A stretch of 64,000 bases of DNA from Flavobacteriales bacterium (GCA_016788205.1 JAEUTA010000003.1:154016-218015), one strand, 5' to 3'. Numbered from the stretch's first letter, positions 1 through 8,476 are shown. The notes: generated from the letters alone by a model not told the origin. Program-made: numbers and translations.

Positions 1-1
1 G

Positions 2-739
2 TTGTTGGTGCTCTTCGCCTACGTGATCTGGGCCATGTGGGACATGTACGCCTGGGGTTACAAATACGGGCACGACCTTGATCCGCACGCGGCCATCAAG
101 GTGGAAGGCATGGCTTACCAGCCGCCGCTCTTCGGCCACAAGAAGCTCTTGAACTTCGATGCATGGTCCCTGCCCGATACCGGCGGTTGGGTCCTCTTCG
201 CGGTGATCTTCACGGCCTGTCTCGTCTGGTTCATTGAATGGCGTTGGCCGCGACGTGATCATGCCGTTCCCGACCGTGTTGGGGCACGGGGCACTGCTGC
301 TCCTCTGCCGGCAACGGCCCTGCTCGCGCTTCTGATGGCCGGTTGCGGTGCGAGCGGTACACCGCAGGTGGAGTTCGGTAAAGCCGAATGCACCTACTGC
401 CGCATGAACGTGATGGATCGCCAGTTCGCTGCGGCGATCATCACGCAAGGTGGTCGCACCTATGCGTTCGATTCACCCGAATGCATGGTGCAGCATGTGC
501 AGGAAGGCCGCATCGCTCAGGAGCAGGTGCAGAGCTGGTGGGTGTGCGATCATGCGCACGCCGGAACGTTCATCGATGCCACCGTGGCGCTCTACCTGGC
601 GGCGCCCACCTTGCACAGCCCCATGAACGGCAACGTGGCGGCCTTCGCCACACCGGCGGATCGCACTGTCGCCGCACAGGTGCATACCGGAGATGAACTG
701 GATTGGGATGGCGCCCGTGAACGGCTGAAGGAGCGTTGA
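2..739 (+). CDS. nosL: NosL-type copper lipoprotein, fused in frame to an upstream membrane segment (5' partial)
   Basis: The C-terminal part from about residue 110 is NosL-like, the copper chaperone that supplies the CuZ site of nitrous oxide reductase: a hydrophobic stretch ending in LMAGC (lipobox, Cys at codon 344-346), then a CTYCRM metal-binding motif and a DSPECMVQH motif. The first 85 residues are different: at least two membrane segments around a YGHDLDPHA stretch, as in small membrane proteins found in Bacteroidota nos clusters. The frame is open to the left edge, so the true start is outside the window. No ATG, GTG or TTG precedes the lipobox at a sensible distance, so this is either a real fusion or two genes joined by a frameshift. 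It ends 1 base before nosD. The family call is firm; the gene boundary is uncertain. Confidence 0.75.
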   Translation: MLVLFAYVIWAMWDMYAWGYKYGHDLDPHAAIKVEGMAYQPPLFGHKKLLNFDAWSLPDTGGWVLFAVIFTACLVWFIEWRWPRRDHAVPDRVGARGTAAPLPATALLALLMAGCGASGTPQVEFGKAECTYCRMNVMDRQFAAAIITQGGRTYAFDSPECMVQHVQEGRIAQEQVQSWWVCDHAHAGTFIDATVALYLAAPTLHSPMNGNVAAFATPADRTVAAQVHTGDELDWDGARERLKER

Positions 740-740
740 C

Positions 741-2156
741 ATGCGCACATTGCTGCTGCTGCTCGTTACACCCTTGGTGCTCACCGTCGAGGCCGCCACC
801 CATGTGGTGCGCAACGGCGCAAGTCTCGCGGCGGCCATCGCGCGTTGTGCCGAAAACGATACCGTGCTCCTGAAGAGCGGCACCTATGCCGAAGGCACCA
901 TCACCATTGCGAGACCGATGGTGCTGCGCGGCGAAGGCTGGCCGGTGATCGACGGTGGCGGGCGTGGGGAGGTGATCCTGGTGAAGGCCTCCAACGTGAC
1001 CATCTCCGGGGTGGAGGTGCGCGGCACCCGGGTGAGCGACATGAACGACAACGCCGCGATCAAGTGCAGCGATGGCACGAACATCACCCTGCGGAACAAC
1101 CGTGTCATCGGTTGCTTCTTCGGGATCTACCTGAGCGGTGTGGAACATGCGCTGGTAAGTCACAACCGCGTGATCGGTGATGCCGCGGTGCAGGAGAACC
1201 GCCGTGCCAACGGCATTCACCTCTGGAAGTGCAGCGACATCCGGATCGAGCACAACACGGTGATGCACCACCGCGACGGCATCTACCTGGAGTTCGTCAC
1301 CGACAGCCAGGTGGCCAATGACAGCAGTGCCTTCAACCTGCGCTACGGACTGCACTTCATGTTCAGCCACCGCGACAGCTACACCCATAACGTGTTCCAC
1401 GACAACGGTGCGGGCGTGGCTGTGATGTTCACCCGCGAGGTGACCATGACCGACAACCGATTCCTGCACAACAAAGGCACCAGCGCCTACGGTCTTCTGT
1501 TGAAGGAGATCAACGATGCGGTGATCGAGCGCAACACCTTCGTCGACAATACCGTGGGGCTCTTGGTGGACGGTTGCAACCGGGCACTGGTGAAGGACAA
1601 TACCTACACCGGCAACGGCTGGGGTGTGAAGCTCTATGCCAACAGCAGCGCCACGTTCAAGGGGAACACCTTCGGCGGGAATACCTTCGACCTGGCCACC
1701 AACGGCGACCTGTTGTTGAGCACGCTCAACGGCAACTCCTGGGACCGTTACCGCGGCTACGACCTGGACCACGATGGTCTTGGCGATGTGCCCCACAGGC
1801 CGCTCAGCGTGTTCGGCCTGGTGACCGAACGCATGCCCTACGCCATGGTGCTTTCGCGCAGCCTGATGGTGAACCTGCTGGACCAGGCCGAGCGCGTGGT
1901 GCCCACCATGACCCCTGCGGGGTTGGAGGATACCGCACCATTGATGCGACCACCGGAGAAGGCGAACTTGACGGTCATGCGTGTACTGGGATGTGAGGGT
2001 GAGAACGGGCAGGCGCGCACGGAGGCCGGAGCAGTTCGCCGGCCCTGCTACGCTTCCACGTCAACAGTATTCACCGTGCACACTCGCACGCTTTTTCGAC
2101 TTTATCTCTTCGTCAACTGCATCGCGTTCTTCACTTGCGCACTCTCCAATGGATAG
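741..2156 (+). CDS. nosD: NosD, periplasmic right-handed beta-helix maturation protein for nitrous oxide reductase
   Basis: NosD works with the NosFY ABC transporter to assemble the copper-sulfide CuZ cluster of NosZ. The 471-residue product has a signal peptide (about 1-18) and then a parallel beta-helix of repeated turns with N-N-x-hydrophobic patterns (NITLRNNRVIG, IRIEHNTVMHH, ALVKDNTYTG), covering about residues 40-330. The family usually ends near residue 410, around APLMRPPEK. Here about 55 further residues follow that look unlike the rest, being Cys- and Arg-rich with a hydrophobic tail. The stop overlaps the nosF start by 8 bases, so translation is probably coupled. The tail may be a real extension or the result of a lost stop or frameshift. 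Confidence 0.92.
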   Translation: MRTLLLLLVTPLVLTVEAATHVVRNGASLAAAIARCAENDTVLLKSGTYAEGTITIARPMVLRGEGWPVIDGGGRGEVILVKASNVTISGVEVRGTRVSDMNDNAAIKCSDGTNITLRNNRVIGCFFGIYLSGVEHALVSHNRVIGDAAVQENRRANGIHLWKCSDIRIEHNTVMHHRDGIYLEFVTDSQVANDSSAFNLRYGLHFMFSHRDSYTHNVFHDNGAGVAVMFTREVTMTDNRFLHNKGTSAYGLLLKEINDAVIERNTFVDNTVGLLVDGCNRALVKDNTYTGNGWGVKLYANSSATFKGNTFGGNTFDLATNGDLLLSTLNGNSWDRYRGYDLDHDGLGDVPHRPLSVFGLVTERMPYAMVLSRSLMVNLLDQAERVVPTMTPAGLEDTAPLMRPPEKANLTVMRVLGCEGENGQARTEAGAVRRPCYASTSTVFTVHTRTLFRLYLFVNCIAFFTCALSNG

Positions 2157-2886
2157 GATCGTTTTCAGCGGCCTCGGCAAACGCTACGGGCGGCAATGGG
2201 TGCTGCGCGGCGTCAGCACGGCGTTCGCGGCGGGCGAGGTGGTGATGGTGGCCGGCCCCAACGGATCGGGCAAGACCACCTGGATCAAATGCCTGCTCGG
2301 GCTCGTGCATGCGACCGAAGGCACCATCGCGGTGAACGGGCGATGTGTGGGGCGGGATCCCATGTACCGCGCGGGCATCGGCTACATGCCGCAATACGCG
2401 GAGTTCCCACGGGAGCTTACCGTGGATCAGTTGCTGCGCATGATGAACGACATCCGTGAAGCACCCGCAGGCGGAACCGATGATCGCTTGATCGGTGAAC
2501 TGGGAGTGGATGCGTTGGCCCATAAGCGGATCGGTGCCTTGAGCGGTGGCATGCGTCAGAAGGTGAGCGCGGTGCTGGCCTTCCGCTATCGGCCCGAGGT
2601 GCTGGTGCTGGATGAACCCACGGCGGGCCTCGATCCGGTGAGCGCGACCACCTTGCTTGCCGCCGTGCAACGCGCAGCGCGAGCGGGTTCCACGGTGCTC
2701 ATCACCTCGCACATCATGGAAGAGGTGCAGCGCCTGGGCGATCGCCTGGCCTATTTGCAGGATGGCCGCCTGCGGTTCGCACTGCCACCGGATACCATCA
2801 TCGGAGCCACCGGTGAACCCGCTCTGGCGCTGGCCCTGCCCACGTTCCTGGCCCAACAAGCAGAGCAGCATGTGGAAGGTCTGTAG
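2149..2886 (+). CDS. nosF: NosF, ABC transporter ATPase of the Nos maturation system
   Basis: Cytoplasmic ATPase that energises the NosY permease during delivery of a sulfur species for the CuZ centre. All ABC motifs are present in 245 residues: Walker A GPNGSGKTT (about 36-44), signature LSGGMRQK, Walker B VLVLDEPTAGLDP and the switch histidine in LITSH. The start chosen is the ATG that overlaps the nosD stop (ATGGATAG), because the product then begins directly with the ABC fold. The longer upstream frame is nosD sequence read out of frame. The end overlaps nosY by 17 bases. Gene order nosL-D-F-Y matches known nos operons. Confidence 0.93.
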   Translation: MDRIVFSGLGKRYGRQWVLRGVSTAFAAGEVVMVAGPNGSGKTTWIKCLLGLVHATEGTIAVNGRCVGRDPMYRAGIGYMPQYAEFPRELTVDQLLRMMNDIREAPAGGTDDRLIGELGVDALAHKRIGALSGGMRQKVSAVLAFRYRPEVLVLDEPTAGLDPVSATTLLAAVQRAARAGSTVLITSHIMEEVQRLGDRLAYLQDGRLRFALPPDTIIGATGEPALALALPTFLAQQAEQHVEGL

Positions 2887-3637
2887 ATACACCTTGCTCG
2901 ATCTCCTGCGCAACCGCTCAGCCGTCGGGTACACCGTACTGCTGCTGCTGATCACCACAGGCCTCTTCATGCTGGAGGCCGACAACACCAAGGCGCTCAT
3001 CACCCTGTCGCAAGTGGTGCTGGCCATCACCCCCTTGCTCACCTTGGTATTCACCATCATCTGGTTCTACGGGCAGTACGAGTTCACCGTGTTGCTTGCC
3101 GTACAACCGTTGCGGCGCAGTGCCATCACGCAAGCCCAGTACGTGGCCGTAACGGGGGCGTTGTTGTTGGCGTTCTGGCTCGGTGTGGGCCTGCCCTTGC
3201 TGGCATGGGCGCCCGGTGCCACCAGCCTCACCTTGTTGGCCGCGGGCTCGTTGCTCACCACCATCTGTTGCGCGTTGGGCCTGTGGATCGCGGTGTGCCA
3301 GCGCGACCGGGCGAAGGCTGTGGGGATCGGTCTGGCCGTCTGGGTGTTGCTCGTGCTGGTGTGGGATGCGCTGCTGCTCTGGCTCATGTACAGCTTCAGT
3401 GATCGGCCCATCGAACCGCTGATCGTGCCGCTGGCCGCGCTCAACCCGATCGATCTCGCGCGCATGATGGTGATGTTCCGGATCGACCTGGCGGCGTTGC
3501 TGGGCTACACCGGCGCGGTATACCAGGATTTCTTCGGCAGCCCCGGTGGCACCTTGGCGGCTTTAAGCGCTCTGCTCGCCTGGACCCTGCTGCCATTGTG
3601 GCGCGCGGTGCGCGGTTTCCAACGCAAGGATCTGTAG
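2870..3637 (+). CDS. nosY: NosY, ABC transporter permease for NosZ maturation
   Basis: A 255-residue polytopic membrane protein with about six hydrophobic segments. It has the ABC-2 permease layout of NosY: a short cytoplasmic N terminus (MWKVCRYTLLDLLRNR), a membrane pair, a large loop and a C-terminal membrane hairpin ending in FQRKDL. The ATG inside the end of nosF was chosen as the start, since everything before it in this frame is nosF read out of frame. It partners NosF and interacts with periplasmic NosD. The stop TAG is followed at once by the ATG of the CopD-like gene, which indicates one operon. Confidence 0.9.
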   Translation: MWKVCRYTLLDLLRNRSAVGYTVLLLLITTGLFMLEADNTKALITLSQVVLAITPLLTLVFTIIWFYGQYEFTVLLAVQPLRRSAITQAQYVAVTGALLLAFWLGVGLPLLAWAPGATSLTLLAAGSLLTTICCALGLWIAVCQRDRAKAVGIGLAVWVLLVLVWDALLLWLMYSFSDRPIEPLIVPLAALNPIDLARMMVMFRIDLAALLGYTGAVYQDFFGSPGGTLAALSALLAWTLLPLWRAVRGFQRKDL

Positions 3638-4072
3638 ATGGTGCGTGTGATCCTGATCCTCCATCTGTTGGGTGCTTCCGTCTGGGTGGGTGGTCATCTC
3701 GTGCTGTTGCTTGCGGTGCTGCCCAAAGCGCTGCGGTTGAAGGACCCTGGAAGCATCCTGGCCTTTGAGGAGCGCTACGAACGCGTGGCTGTCCCAGCGT
3801 TGTTGCTGCAACTGCTCACGGGTCTTTGGCTCGCCAACCGTTTCGTACCGGGTGTGCTTCCGGCTTTCACGTTCGTTGATCGCTTGCACGCGGTGATCGC
3901 CACCAAATTGATGCTGTTGATGGCTACTGTGATGCTCGGTGCCCATGCGCGGTTGCGCATCATACCTGGCCTAACGCTGGAACGATCGCCAGTGCTGGCT
4001 TGGCACATCCTGTTGATCACGGTGTTCGCGATCACCTTGCTGGTTTTGGGTGCGTGGATGCGCCCTGCCTGA
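3638..4072 (+). CDS. CopD-like integral membrane protein
   Basis: A 144-residue protein with four membrane segments, beginning MVRVILILHLLGASVWVGGH. The histidines in the first helix (LH, GGH), a central ER-YER-VAVPALLLQ region and a terminal helix resemble the CopD / small copper-resistance membrane domain family, in which such histidines may bind copper or haem. The start directly abuts the nosY stop with no spacer, so it is co-transcribed and probably translationally coupled. A role in copper supply to NosZ is an inference from position. No other family fits better, but the assignment rests on topology and a few residues. Confidence 0.65.
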   Translation: MVRVILILHLLGASVWVGGHLVLLLAVLPKALRLKDPGSILAFEERYERVAVPALLLQLLTGLWLANRFVPGVLPAFTFVDRLHAVIATKLMLLMATVMLGAHARLRIIPGLTLERSPVLAWHILLITVFAITLLVLGAWMRPA

Positions 4073-4153
4073 CACTATTCATCCCGATACCTGACCATGC
4101 TCATCCACCTGCTGACCCTCATCGGACAAATTAGTCCTCGAAAACCGATCGCC

Positions 4154-4720
4154 ATGTCACCGACCACACGCCCCATTGCCTCCGCCTTGTTCTGTGCCAC
4201 CCTCGTGCTCGCTGCCTGCGGTGGTGGGGCATCGGAGGAACGTGTCCCCACATCGACCTCACCGGGCGACCTTACGGATGGTGGACAATCCACGGTGGTG
4301 GATGACCAGTCGCAGAAGAACGTGGTGGGTATCGCGGTGGGTTCGCCGGACCATACCACCTTGGTGGCTGCCGTGCAAGCCGCTGAACTCGTGGATGTAT
4401 TGACCAATGCCGGTCCCTTCACCGTATTCGCGCCCACCAACGCGGCCTTCGATGCGCTACCCGCCGGTACGGTGGAGGGTTTGCTCAAGCCCGAGAAGAA
4501 GGCCGATCTGCAGACCGTGCTCCAGTATCACGTGTTCGTCGGAGTGCTCAAACCCGAACAGCTCACGGACGGCCGCTCGCTCGGCATGGTGGATGGCGGC
4601 AACGTGAACGTGAGGGTGAAGGACGGCAAGGTGATGATCAACGAGGCCACCATCATCGCCAGTGTACCGGCCAGCAACGGCATCGTACACGTGATCGACA
4701 GGGTTCTGCTGCCCGGATAG
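4154..4720 (+). CDS. Fasciclin (FAS1) domain lipoprotein
   Basis: The ATG at 4154 gives a lipoprotein signal peptide ending LVLAAC, so the product is probably anchored in a membrane after cleavage. Residues about 55-188 form one FAS1 domain: NVVGIA, the LTNAGPFTVFAPTNAAF block, the YHVF block and the C-terminal NGIVHVIDRVLLP block. FAS1 domains mediate adhesion or protein contacts. Single-domain secreted forms are common in Bacteroidota, and one at the end of a nos operon has no proven role. A longer in-frame start at 4097 would put extra residues before the signal peptide and is less likely. A hairpin terminator follows. Confidence 0.88.
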   Translation: MSPTTRPIASALFCATLVLAACGGGASEERVPTSTSPGDLTDGGQSTVVDDQSQKNVVGIAVGSPDHTTLVAAVQAAELVDVLTNAGPFTVFAPTNAAFDALPAGTVEGLLKPEKKADLQTVLQYHVFVGVLKPEQLTDGRSLGMVDGGNVNVRVKDGKVMINEATIIASVPASNGIVHVIDRVLLPG

Positions 4721-4771
4721 CAAGCGATGCATCGCCTCCTTTGCCCAGGCAAGGGTTCGGTGAAAGTCGGC

Positions 4772-4800
4772 AAAGGCGCTCGCGAGGGCGCCTTTGTTGT
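4772..4800 (+). terminator. Rho-independent-type terminator after the nos operon
   Basis: Perfect 8-bp inverted repeat AAAGGCGC / GCGCCTTT (4772-4779 with 4788-4795), loop of 8 bases, followed by TTTGTTGT. It lies about 50 bases after the fasciclin stop and before the osmC promoter region, so it separates the two transcription units. Confidence 0.7.
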
Positions 4801-4810
4801 TCAGGTGGCC

Positions 4811-4822
4811 TGACAGTGATCA
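4811..4822. promoter_or_regulatory. Candidate Crp/Fnr-type site before osmC
   Basis: TGACAGTGATCA has the TGA-N6-TCA form of Crp/Fnr-superfamily half-sites, with one arm imperfect (TGAC against ATCA). It is centred about 45 bases before the osmC ATG. It resembles the more perfect palindromes at 5893, 5916 and 19314. Confidence 0.4.
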
Positions 4823-4860
4823 GTGTTCCGATCGCCCGGAGCTGGGAGATTCGCACAACG

Positions 4861-5343
4861 ATGGAACACCGGATCGAGGCCACGTGGATAGGGCGCAGGA
4901 GGTTCAATGCGCTTGTGGGAGGTCACACCATCGTGATGGATGCGCCCGAACGCGTGGGAGGCGAGGATCAGGGTACCATTCCCAAGCCGCTGGTGCTGAC
5001 CGCGCTGGCTGGCTGTACCGGGATGGACGTGGCAGCTTTGCTCGACAGAAGCGGCCACGCGTTGGATTCACTCGCGATCACAGTGGATGGCGAGCTGTCC
5101 CAAGGTCATCCCATGCGCTACACCGCGGTGCGGATCCTGTTCGACATGAGCGGCACTGCGGAAAGCCAGGCGGCGGCCGTGGCGGCCGTGGAACGATCAC
5201 AACGCGAACTGTGCGGGGTGAGCGCCATGCTGCAAGCCATCATGCCCGTGCGTTGGGAGGTCCGCTTCAACGGCGCATTGGTGTTGGAAGGACTGGCGGG
5301 ACGGGGAACGGAAGGTCGCCCCCGTGATGGGAGCGATCATTGA
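4861..5343 (+). CDS. OsmC/Ohr-family protein
   Basis: A 160-residue OsmC-fold protein. The two reactive cysteines of the family are present: Cys52 in ALAGCTGMD and Cys118 in RELCGVSAML. The family reduces organic hydroperoxides or related electrophiles with dithiols, and some members handle persulfides. The sequence resembles the YhfA-type branch more than classical Ohr, judged by the GCTGMDVAALL block. The start at 4861 was chosen because the product begins with the typical N-terminal strand (EATWIGRRRF); upstream residues in frame are Arg-rich and not family-like. A Crp/Fnr-type palindrome lies upstream. It converges with the rrf2 gene. Confidence 0.85.
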   Translation: MEHRIEATWIGRRRFNALVGGHTIVMDAPERVGGEDQGTIPKPLVLTALAGCTGMDVAALLDRSGHALDSLAITVDGELSQGHPMRYTAVRILFDMSGTAESQAAAVAAVERSQRELCGVSAMLQAIMPVRWEVRFNGALVLEGLAGRGTEGRPRDGSDH

Positions 5344-5389
5344 CCGTTGATCCAATGGCCCGGCAGGACGCCCGATCGCATCCTGGCCA

Positions 5390-5827
5390 TCAACGCACCT
5401 TGTCCTTCAACAGCGACTCCCCGTCGAGCAGACCGCGTCCCAGATCGGCGATGCGCGTATCAGCCAACAGGGTCCGCAGTTCGGTCCGTGCGCGTACCAC
5501 ACGATCGTGGATGGGGCATGGTTCATGATCGCCACAACGCGGGAACCCCAAGGCACATCCCTTGAATAGCGCATCACCATCGATCGCCGACACCACGGCG
5601 CCCAGCCGCAGGTTGGCCGCTTTGCGCGCTGGGATGGCGAACCCACCGCCATGGCCCTTCACGCTATCTAGGATGCCCGCATGCACCAACTTCTGCAGCA
5701 CCTTCGCCATGAAGGCGCTCGGCGCTCCGGTCTCTTCCACGATGGTGGCAAGCCCGGTCCTACCGCCCTTTTCGGAAGCGATGAGGACCATCGCGCGAAT
5801 GGCGTACATGCAGGCATGTGAGAACAT
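5390..5827 (-). CDS. Rrf2-family transcriptional regulator with a three-cysteine motif
   Basis: A 145-residue winged-helix regulator of the Rrf2 group (IscR, NsrR). It has an N-terminal HTH with KGHGGGF as the wing and Cys91, Cys98 and Cys104 in the order C-x6-C-x5-C, the usual ligands of a [2Fe-2S] or [4Fe-4S] cluster. NsrR-type members sense nitric oxide, and others sense cluster status. It is divergent from the cbb3 operon and next to nos genes, so a role in NO or oxygen response is likely but inferred. The start at the MFSHACMYAIRAM methionine matches the family N terminus; the longer frame adds 26 unrelated residues. Confidence 0.85.
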   Translation of the reverse strand: MFSHACMYAIRAMVLIASEKGGRTGLATIVEETGAPSAFMAKVLQKLVHAGILDSVKGHGGGFAIPARKAANLRLGAVVSAIDGDALFKGCALGFPRCGDHEPCPIHDRVVRARTELRTLLADTRIADLGRGLLDGESLLKDKVR

Positions 5828-5892
5828 GGTGGCGAAACTAGGTGACCCAACGCAGCGGAACTCGGTGGATCGCGAAAGCCGTAAGCGTGAAC

Positions 5893-5927
5893 TGACGAAT
5901 GTCATCTGCGCGGGCTGACAACGGTCA
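5893..5927. promoter_or_regulatory. Pair of Crp/Fnr-type palindromes between rrf2 and ccoS
   Basis: Two perfect palindromes, TGACGAATGTCA (5893-5904) and TGACAACGGTCA (5916-5927), have centres 23 bases apart, about two helical turns. Both fit TGAC-N4-GTCA. They lie in the 151-bp gap between the divergent rrf2 and cbb3 genes, about 50-85 bases before the ccoS start. A nearly identical site (TGACGAACGTCA) precedes the window's own Crp/Fnr gene. Confidence 0.65.
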
Positions 5928-5978
5928 GTCCGTGCCTATCCAGCCTCCGGCACTTTCGCATCGCGTAGCGCCGAAGCC

Positions 5979-6146
5979 ATGAGCGTCATCTTCCTTCTTC
6001 TCACTGTAAGCACCCTGGTCGCCGGGGTGTTCCTCGCCGGTTTCATCTGGGCGGTGCGGAAGGGGCAGTATGATGATGACCGCTCACCGGCCGTGCGCAT
6101 CCTGAACGACAGCACGCCCTCCAGCAACGAACATCCGAACCGATGA
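5979..6146 (+). CDS. ccoS: CcoS, cbb3 oxidase assembly protein
   Basis: A 55-residue protein starting MSVIFLLLTVSTLVAG, with a single membrane helix and then FIWAVRKGQYDD, the typical CcoS pattern (helix, W/R-x-GQ(Y/F)DD, short acidic tail). CcoS is needed for cofactor insertion into cbb3 cytochrome oxidase. The stop overlaps the ccoNO start (ATGA), so the two are translationally coupled. In most Bacteroidota ccoS follows ccoI, the copper ATPase. Here no ccoI is present; rrf2 lies upstream on the opposite strand. Confidence 0.9.
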   Translation: MSVIFLLLTVSTLVAGVFLAGFIWAVRKGQYDDDRSPAVRILNDSTPSSNEHPNR

Positions 6147-8266
6147 CCGAGCGTTTCCAGTACGACAACCGCATCGTCAAGAATTTCCTGTTCATCACCA
6201 TCCTGTGGGGCGTGGTAGGTATGCTGGTGGGCCTCCTCGCCGCGCTACAGTTGGTCGTTCCCGCGCTCAACTTCAGCGAGTGGACCACCTTCGGACGCAT
6301 CCGTCCACTGCACACCAACGCAGTGATCTTCGCCTTCGTGGGCAACGCCATCTTCGCCGGTGCCTACTACAGCCTGCAGCGTTTGTTGAAGGCCCGCATG
6401 TTCAGCGATGTGCTGAGCAGGATCCACTTCTGGGGCTGGCAGCTCATCATCGTTTCCGCCGCGATCACGCTGCCCCTCGGCATGACGCAGGGCAAGGAGT
6501 ACGCGGAACTGGAGTGGCCCATCGACATCGCCATCACGCTCGTTTGGGTGGTGTTCGGCATCAACATGATGGGGACCATCCTCAAACGCCGCGAACGCCA
6601 CTTGTACGTGGCCATCTGGTTCTACATCGCCACATGGGTCACCGTGGCCATGCTGCACATCGTCAACAGCATCTCCATCCCGGTGGACTTCACCAAGAGC
6701 TACAGCTGGTACGCCGGTGTGCAGGATGCCTTGGTGCAATGGTGGTACGGGCACAACGCCGTGGCCTTCTTCCTCACCACCCCCTTCCTGGGCCTCATGT
6801 ACTACTTCCTGCCGAAGGCCGCCAACCGCCCGGTGTACAGCTACAAGCTCTCGATCATCCACTTCTGGTCGCTCATCTTCCTCTACATCTGGGCAGGCCC
6901 GCACCACTTGTTGTACAGCGCGCTGCCGGAGTGGGCGCAATCGCTCGGCGTCGTGTTCAGCATCATGTTGATCGCACCCAGTTGGGGTGGTATGCTCAAC
7001 GGCTTGCTCACCTTGCGTGGTGCCTGGGACCGTGTGCGCGAGGATCCCGTGCTGAAGTTCTTCGTGGTGGCCGTGACCTGCTACGGCATGGCCACGCTGG
7101 AAGGACCGCTGCTCAGCATCAAGGCCATCAACGCCATCGCCCACTTCACGGATTGGATCGTGGCCCACGTCCACATCGGTGGCATCGGGTGGAACGGCTT
7201 CATGGTGTTCGGGATGACGTACTGGCTCGTTCCGCGCCTCTTCGGCACCAAGCTGTACAGCGTTAAACTGGCCAACGCGCACTTCTGGCTCGGCACGCTC
7301 GGCATCATCTTCTATGCCGTGCCGCTCTACTTCGCGGGCTTCTTCCAAAGCCTCATGTGGAAGCAGTTCACGCCCGACGGTTTCCTGGTCTACAAGAATT
7401 TCCTGGACACCCTGCTGGAGATCAAATACGCCTACTGGTTGCGTGCCGTGGGCGGAAGCATCTACATCATCGGCGTGTTCATCATGGTGTACAACGTGGT
7501 GAAGACCGTGAAGAGCGGCAAGCTCATCGCCAACGAGGATGCTGAGGCCGCCGCACTGGAGAAGGTGAAGGTCTCCGGGGGACACTGGCACACGTGGATC
7601 GAACGACGCCCCATCCAAATGCTCGTGTTGAGCCTGATCGCCGTGGCCATCGGTGGCATCATCGAGATGGTGCCCACCTTCCTGGTGAAGAGCAACGTGC
7701 CCACCATCACCAGCGTGAAGCCCTACACGCCGTTGGAATTGCACGGTCGCGACATCTACGTGCGCGAAGGCTGCAACACCTGCCACACGCAGATGATCCG
7801 TCCGTTCCGCAGCGAGACCGAGCGCTATGGCGAATACGCGAAAGCGGGTGAGTTCGTCTACGACCATCCCCATGTGTGGGGTAGCAAGCGTACCGGCCCG
7901 GACCTGCTGCGGGTCGGTGGGAAATATCCCGATAGCTGGCACTATTACCACATGTGGGACCCCACGAGCATGAGCCCCGGTTCGCTGATGCCCGCGTATC
8001 CCCACCTCTTCGAGAACAGCCTGGATACCACCACCACACGCACCAAGATCGCAGCGATGATCACGCTCGGTGTGCCGTATGACGAAGCGTTCCCGGCACT
8101 GGCGAACGGCGCATTGAGCCAACAGAGCGACATCATCGTCGCCGACCTGAAGAAGGCGGGCATCGAGACGTTACCGGATCGGGAGATCATCGCGTTGATC
8201 GCCTACCTGCAACGCGTGGGTACGGACATCAAGGTGAAAGCCCCGGAAGTGGCAGCAGCACGATAG
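6143..8266 (+). CDS. ccoNO: CcoNO, fused subunits I and II of cbb3-type cytochrome oxidase
   Basis: A 707-residue fusion, as usual in Bacteroidota. Residues 1 to about 480 are CcoN, the 12-helix catalytic subunit with haem b, haem b3 and CuB. It keeps the conserved histidine regions IRPLHTNAVIFAFVGN, WYGHNAVAFFLT and VAHVHIGGIGWNG. Residues from about 490 are a membrane anchor plus CcoO, a monohaem cytochrome c with CNTCH (Cys544, Cys547, His548) and a distal methionine region (SLMPAYPHLF). It reduces oxygen to water with high affinity at the inner membrane and pumps protons. The start overlaps ccoS by 4 bases. Confidence 0.97.
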   Translation: MTERFQYDNRIVKNFLFITILWGVVGMLVGLLAALQLVVPALNFSEWTTFGRIRPLHTNAVIFAFVGNAIFAGAYYSLQRLLKARMFSDVLSRIHFWGWQLIIVSAAITLPLGMTQGKEYAELEWPIDIAITLVWVVFGINMMGTILKRRERHLYVAIWFYIATWVTVAMLHIVNSISIPVDFTKSYSWYAGVQDALVQWWYGHNAVAFFLTTPFLGLMYYFLPKAANRPVYSYKLSIIHFWSLIFLYIWAGPHHLLYSALPEWAQSLGVVFSIMLIAPSWGGMLNGLLTLRGAWDRVREDPVLKFFVVAVTCYGMATLEGPLLSIKAINAIAHFTDWIVAHVHIGGIGWNGFMVFGMTYWLVPRLFGTKLYSVKLANAHFWLGTLGIIFYAVPLYFAGFFQSLMWKQFTPDGFLVYKNFLDTLLEIKYAYWLRAVGGSIYIIGVFIMVYNVVKTVKSGKLIANEDAEAAALEKVKVSGGHWHTWIERRPIQMLVLSLIAVAIGGIIEMVPTFLVKSNVPTITSVKPYTPLELHGRDIYVREGCNTCHTQMIRPFRSETERYGEYAKAGEFVYDHPHVWGSKRTGPDLLRVGGKYPDSWHYYHMWDPTSMSPGSLMPAYPHLFENSLDTTTTRTKIAAMITLGVPYDEAFPALANGALSQQSDIIVADLKKAGIETLPDREIIALIAYLQRVGTDIKVKAPEVAAAR

Positions 8267-8269
8267 CCC

Positions 8270-8476
8270 ATGCTCAAGTTCATCAAACACCACATGGACA
8301 CGATCGGGGGCATCGGCATCTACCCGGTGATCTCCTTCGTGATCTTCTTCAGTGTGTTCATCATCGCCTTGCTCTACGTGTGGAAGGCCACCCGCACGCA
8401 CATCGACCACATGGCCGCACTCCCGATAGCGGAAGGGCATAGCACCAACGAAACCAACAACCATGCGCACCAGTAG
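8270..8476 (+). CDS. ccoQ: CcoQ-like small subunit of cbb3 oxidase
   Basis: A 68-residue protein with one membrane helix (about 18-40), located between ccoNO and ccoP where ccoQ is expected. The sequence is weakly conserved in this family: a short amphipathic start, IYPVISFVIFF helix, then a His-rich tail ending HAHQ. CcoQ stabilises the CcoP-core interaction. It begins 3 bases after the ccoNO stop and overlaps ccoP by 14 bases. The assignment rests on size, topology and position. Confidence 0.8.
   Translation: MLKFIKHHMDTIGGIGIYPVISFVIFFSVFIIALLYVWKATRTHIDHMAALPIAEGHSTNETNNHAHQ

Noticed and set aside
570..1796. 408-codon minus-strand frame opposite nosD
   Set aside because: Shadow of nosD; the product is rich in Val-Ala-His-Gln repeats with no domain pattern, while the plus strand encodes a recognisable beta-helix.
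6245..8122. Long open frame on the minus strand opposite ccoNO (625 codons)
   Set aside because: It lies wholly inside the strongly conserved ccoNO gene. The product is His/Val/Gly/Glu-rich low-complexity sequence typical of antisense frames in GC-rich DNA.
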